NCBI GenBank assembly: GCA_964599655.1
Contig: CAZRGV010000003.1
Location: 1 to 64,000, forward strand
From: CAZRGV01 sp964599655
GTDB taxonomy: Bacteria; Planctomycetota; Planctomycetia; Isosphaerales; Isosphaeraceae
Length of the DNA stretch: 64,000 nucleotides
Reading direction: 5' to 3'
Shown: positions 60,583-64,000 of the stretch, piece by piece
Layout: the number at the start of each line of letters is the position of its first letter
How positions within the stretch are numbered: position 1 is the stretch's first letter
Notes under the pieces: generated by a model
What the model was told of the DNA's origin: nothing
The model's database searches: none
The model's input: only the letters and a program-made list of their open reading frames with translations
Translations under genes and position numbers: made by a program

Positions 60583-62157
60583 ATGGGTACCGAGAGATCG
60601 CGCGTCGAGACGGCACGACACGGAAGTCTGCCGCACCAGTGGACTCGCGTCGATTCGCCGGTCGGTGAGGCGGTCATTGCGTCGTTCGACACCGTGATCG
60701 CCGGGGGCGGTCCCGCCGGGCTCACGGCGGCCTACGAGCTGACGAAGCACAGCCACGCCTGCGTGGTGCTCGAAGCCGACCCGAACCTCGTGGGCGGGAT
60801 CAGCCGGACCGACCAGTACAAGGGCTACCGGTTCGACATCGGCGGCCACCGCTTTTTCTCCAAGAGCGACGAGGTCAACCGGATCTGGAAGGAGATCCTC
60901 GGCGACGAGTTCATCACCCGAAACCGGCTCAGCCGCATCTATTACGACCGCAAGTTTTTCCACTACCCCCTTAAGCCGGCCGACGCCCTCCTCAAACTTG
61001 GGCCGATCCGATCCGCCCGCATCCTCGCCAGCTACCTCAAAGCGAAGCTCCGACCCATCCAGCCCGAGAAGAGCCTGGAAGACTGGGTCGTCAACCGCTT
61101 CGGCCGGCTCCTCTTTGAAATCTTCTTCAAGACCTACACCGAGAAGGTCTGGGGGATGCCCACTTCGACCATCTCCGCCGATTGGGCCGCCCAGCGCATC
61201 AAGGGACTGAACCTCACGAAGGCCGTCTGGAACGCCCTGTTCGGAAGCCGCAAGTCCGGCAAGAACGGCGAGATCATCAAAACCCTCATCGACCGTTTCG
61301 AATACCCACGCCTCGGACCCGGCCAGATGTGGGAAGCGGCCCGAGACAAAGTTCAACAGGCCGGAGGTGCGGTCCATCTCGACCGCCGCGTCGTCCGCAT
61401 CGAACACAACGACTCGGCCATTACCGCCCTCATCGCCCAGGATACGCACGGCCGGGCCTACCGTTACGAAGGCCGCCACTTCCTCTCGACACTGCCAATC
61501 CGCCACCTGATCCAGTCGATGAGCCCCCAACCGCCTCGCGAGGTTCGTGAGGCCGCCGAGTCGCTCAACTATCGCGACTTCCTGACCGTTGTTCTGATCG
61601 TCGACCTGCCCGAAACCTTCCCCGACACCTGGATTTACATCCACGAGCCGGGCGTCCGTCTCGGCCGGGTGCAGAACTTCAAGAACTGGTCGCCCCACAT
61701 GGTTCCCGACCCGAAGACCTCCAGCCTCGGGCTCGAGTACTTCTGCTTCGAAGGGGACGACCTCTGGACGATGAGCGACTCGGACCTGATCAATCTGGGG
61801 CGCCGCGAGATCGACGCGATCGGGCTTGTCCCAGCCAAACTTGTCATCGACGGCTGTGTTGTTCGGATGCCGAAGGCCTATCCGGTTTACGACGATGCTT
61901 ACCTCAACCACCTGGCCAAGATTCGAGGCTGGCTCAAGCGGTTCGACAACCTCGAACTGGCGGGCCGCAACGGCATGCACAAGTACAATAACCAGGACCA
62001 CTCGATGATGACGGCCCTCCTCGCCGCCCGGAATATCCTCGGCCTGGGCCGGTTCGATACCTGGAAAGTCAACACCGACGCCGAATATCATGAGGAGGCG
62101 ACCGAAGAGACTGTGGAAACCGGCCGAGCCGTCCCGCGCCGGGTCGACGCGGCCTGA
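60583..62157 (+). CDS. FAD-dependent amine-oxidase/UDP-galactopyranose-mutase-like oxidoreductase
   Basis: A 524-residue flavoprotein: the Rossmann FAD-binding motif TVIAGGGPAGLTAAYELTKH (about 37-56), DIGGHRFFSKSDEVNRIWKE, and a C-terminal flavin loop NGMHKYNNQDHSMMTALLAA. The middle has a substrate cap region with TEKVWGMPTSTISADWAAQR. Proteins with this GGHRFF motif act in surface polysaccharide or isoprenoid metabolism; the substrate is not clear. ATG 60583 has GGGGAG eight bases upstream. Confidence 0.85.
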   Translation: MGTERSRVETARHGSLPHQWTRVDSPVGEAVIASFDTVIAGGGPAGLTAAYELTKHSHACVVLEADPNLVGGISRTDQYKGYRFDIGGHRFFSKSDEVNRIWKEILGDEFITRNRLSRIYYDRKFFHYPLKPADALLKLGPIRSARILASYLKAKLRPIQPEKSLEDWVVNRFGRLLFEIFFKTYTEKVWGMPTSTISADWAAQRIKGLNLTKAVWNALFGSRKSGKNGEIIKTLIDRFEYPRLGPGQMWEAARDKVQQAGGAVHLDRRVVRIEHNDSAITALIAQDTHGRAYRYEGRHFLSTLPIRHLIQSMSPQPPREVREAAESLNYRDFLTVVLIVDLPETFPDTWIYIHEPGVRLGRVQNFKNWSPHMVPDPKTSSLGLEYFCFEGDDLWTMSDSDLINLGRREIDAIGLVPAKLVIDGCVVRMPKAYPVYDDAYLNHLAKIRGWLKRFDNLELAGRNGMHKYNNQDHSMMTALLAARNILGLGRFDTWKVNTDAEYHEEATEETVETGRAVPRRVDAA

Positions 62158-62208
62158 CCTCGGGTTCGGCCCGTTCGATTCGATCTCCACGCTTGAACGG
62201 AGCCCCCC

Positions 62209-62775
62209 ATGAAACCCGAACCGTCGATCGACCCGCATCACGAGCTGACGCGCGCCACCGTCTCAAGAGCTGGCATGATCATGATGGCCGTCGGGATCGG
62301 CGTCGGTCTGACCGGTCTCTGGATGTTCGCGGGCCCCTTGTTCTCCGACAACCCGTTCGACCTGTCGTTCGGTCGAGCGGCCTCGGGAATGTTCCTCGCG
62401 TTCATCGGCTTCTTCCTCACGGCGGTGAGCTTGCAGTTGCTCTTTCTTGGCAATGCCGGCAGAATTCTCCGTTACCAGGCCGGCGAGGCACTTCCGGTTG
62501 CTCACGACGTGATGCGGCACTCCGCCCCGCTCGCCGGTCATTTGGCTCGAGAGGTGGCCCGCTCCGCCCGGGAGGGCTGGGGCGAGGGGTCGACAACCAC
62601 AGCCAGACTCCAGCACTCCTGCGGCGCCTGGAACGACCCCGACGACCGCTTCTGCAAGGGCTGCGGCCAGTCTCTGACCGGCCTTGTTTGTCCGTCCTGC
62701 CAGACCCAAAACGACCCCGACGCGCGCTTCTGCGACCGTTGCGGCGCCCGCCTGGCCGGACCTATCTCCACCTGA
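62209..62775 (+). CDS. Membrane protein with C-terminal double zinc ribbon (188 aa)
   Basis: Two transmembrane helices at about 22-42 and 58-82 (MIMMAVGIGVGLTGLWMFAG; GMFLAFIGFFLTAVSLQLLF) are followed by a cytoplasmic double zinc ribbon: CGAWNDPDDRFCKGCG then CPSCQTQNDPDARFCDRCG. The first knuckle of the first ribbon has lost one Cys. Role unknown. Confidence 0.7.
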   Translation: MKPEPSIDPHHELTRATVSRAGMIMMAVGIGVGLTGLWMFAGPLFSDNPFDLSFGRAASGMFLAFIGFFLTAVSLQLLFLGNAGRILRYQAGEALPVAHDVMRHSAPLAGHLAREVARSAREGWGEGSTTTARLQHSCGAWNDPDDRFCKGCGQSLTGLVCPSCQTQNDPDARFCDRCGARLAGPIST

Positions 62776-62800
62776 CCCGGAAATTGCCCCGACGTCTCTT

Positions 62801-62867
62801 GTAGGGTGGGCCGCGCCCACCGATCCCTCGGCCAAAAACGCCATTTGGTGAGCCGTGCCCACCCTGC
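62801..62867. repeat. Dispersed-type inverted repeat with GGGTGGGC/GCCCACCC ends
   Basis: GTAGGGTGGGC near 62801 pairs with GCCCACCCTGC near 62857-62867, with an inner GCGCCCACC and GGTGAGCCGTGCCC. Intergenic elements with these ends recur in several bacterial genomes; only one copy lies in this window. Confidence 0.5.
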
Positions 62868-62931
62868 ATCAGACGATGGAACTAGGCGATTCCGGATGAG
62901 TTGATTGACCTTGAGACGGACCAACCTCTCA

Positions 62932-64000
62932 TGGGATCGCCACACGTTCTCGAAAATCCTCCGCGCGTCGCCCTCATCGGTGGCGGCTTCATAGGACCCG
63001 TTCATGCCGAGGCCCTGCGACGCCTCGGCATCCCGGTTGTCGGCCTGCTTGGTTCCTCGCCCAATCGGGCCGCCGCACTGGCGGAACGGCTCGGAATTCC
63101 ACGCGTCTATCGCGATCTCGACGACCTGATTTCCGATGCCAGCGTCGGCTCGGTGCACATCGCTTCGCCCAACCCGTTCCACGTCCAGCAAGCCACGCGT
63201 TGCCTGGAGGCGGGAAAGCATGTCGTCTGCGAGAAGCCGCTCGGGACCACATCGGCCGAAACCGCCTCACTCGTCGCGCTGGCCGCGGCACACCCGACGC
63301 AAGCCGCGGGCGTCAACTATAACGTCCGGTTCTATCCGCACTGCCAGGAGATGCGGGCGAGGGTCGCCCGTGGCGACATCGGCCGCGTTCTGAGTGTCAC
63401 CGGCTCATACACTCAGGACTGGCTGCTCTTCCCCACCGACTACAACTGGCGGGTCGAGCCCGACGGCGGCACCAACCTTCGCGCCGTGGCCGACATCGGC
63501 ACCCACTGGATGGACCTCGCCCAATTCGTGACTGGCCAGCCCATCACGTCGGTGCTGGCCGATCTCATGACCGTCGTCCCCGAGCGACGAAAGCCGACTG
63601 GCCCCTCGGATACCTTCAGCGGTCCGGGTCGGATCCAGGCAACGCAACCTGTTCCGATCACCACTGAGGACTTCGGCGCGGTCCTGCTCCGACTCGCGAA
63701 CGGCGCTCGAGGGGCCTTCCACGTCTCGCAGACCTTCGCGGGTCGAAAGAACCGACTCGTGCTTGAAGTGGCCGGGTCCGAGGCCGCTTTGACCTGGGAC
63801 AGCGAATCGCCCGAAATCCTCTGGATCGGCCATCGAGGCCGATCGAACGAGATCCTGTTGCGAGATCCGGCCCTGCTCTCGCCCGAGTCGGCGCCGTACA
63901 CCCACTATCCCGGCGGCCACGCCGAAGGCTTTCCCGACTCGTTCCAGCAACTCAACCGGGCCTTTTACGGCTGGATCGCCTCGGGTATGGCGTCCGATCC
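62932..64000 (+). CDS. Gfo/Idh/MocA family oxidoreductase (3' end beyond window)
   Basis: The N-terminal Rossmann fold VALIGGGFIGPVHAEALRRL is followed by HIASPNPFHVQQATRCLEAG and HVVCEKPLG, whose Lys is the conserved catalytic residue of the EKP motif. The substrate domain contains NYNVRFYPHCQEMRARVARG and DIGTHWMDLAQFVTGQPITS, with the catalytic His. NAD(P)-dependent sugar or inositol dehydrogenation is usual for the family. 356 residues are visible and the gene runs off the end. Confidence 0.92.

Noticed and set aside
60421..62241. Minus-strand open frame opposite the FAD oxidoreductase
   Set aside because: Antisense shadow of a protein with clear FAD-binding motifs.

Overview
The window looks like a draft contig from a high-GC planctomycete, probably of the Isosphaeraceae type (inference). 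Support comes from a kinase relic with the N-terminal region typical of planctomycete Ser/Thr kinases, many secreted alpha/beta-hydrolases, and a fused NuoB-NuoC-NuoD subunit. Three N-runs interrupt it (19729-19796, 21326-21440, 51372-51444).

Left host flank (1-13.88 kb): a small conserved gene, a two-domain secreted hydrolase, a decayed kinase fragment, a four-PAS sensor histidine kinase, a secreted BD-FAE-like esterase, an IS200-like transposase relic, a secreted tandem-esterase protein, tRNA-Phe, a WYL-domain regulator and tRNA-Ile(GAT).

Centre (13882-48981): a 35.1-kb prophage integrated in the 3' half of tRNA-Ile and bounded by a perfect 53-bp direct repeat. Its late genes run leftward from about 38.6 to 18.1 kb: HNH nuclease, small and large terminase, portal, protease, HK97-type capsid, connectors, tail fibre, tail terminator, tail tube, tail chaperones with a likely -1 frameshift, tape measure, distal tail proteins, a glycosyltransferase and a beta-helix spike. 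This is a siphovirus plan. The right part (39-48.9 kb) holds small early genes in translationally coupled strings, two tyrosine recombinases and a ParA/ParB pair. The left part (13.9-17.8 kb) holds a replication-protein-like HTH gene, a SWIM zinc-finger gene, a HIRAN-domain membrane protein and an XRE-type regulator. ParAB plus a replication-like gene suggest the element may also exist as a plasmid (inference).

The prophage carries three families of repeated DNA: seven exact copies of the 15-bp palindrome GATTCGCSGCGAATC, clusters of TGCATGCA arranged as long inverted repeats at 17.5-17.96 and 38.11-38.19 kb, and three palindromic elements of about 83 bp between late genes.

Right host flank (48.98-64 kb): an acidic-tailed conserved protein, a single-domain response regulator and a small membrane protein. 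A complex I cluster follows: nuoBCD fusion, nuoI, a small conserved gene, nuoA, nuoH, nuoJ, nuoK, nuoN. nuoE, F, G, L and M are absent from the window. The window ends with a HEPN-like protein, an FAD amine-oxidase-like enzyme, a zinc-ribbon membrane protein and the 5' part of a Gfo/Idh/MocA oxidoreductase.
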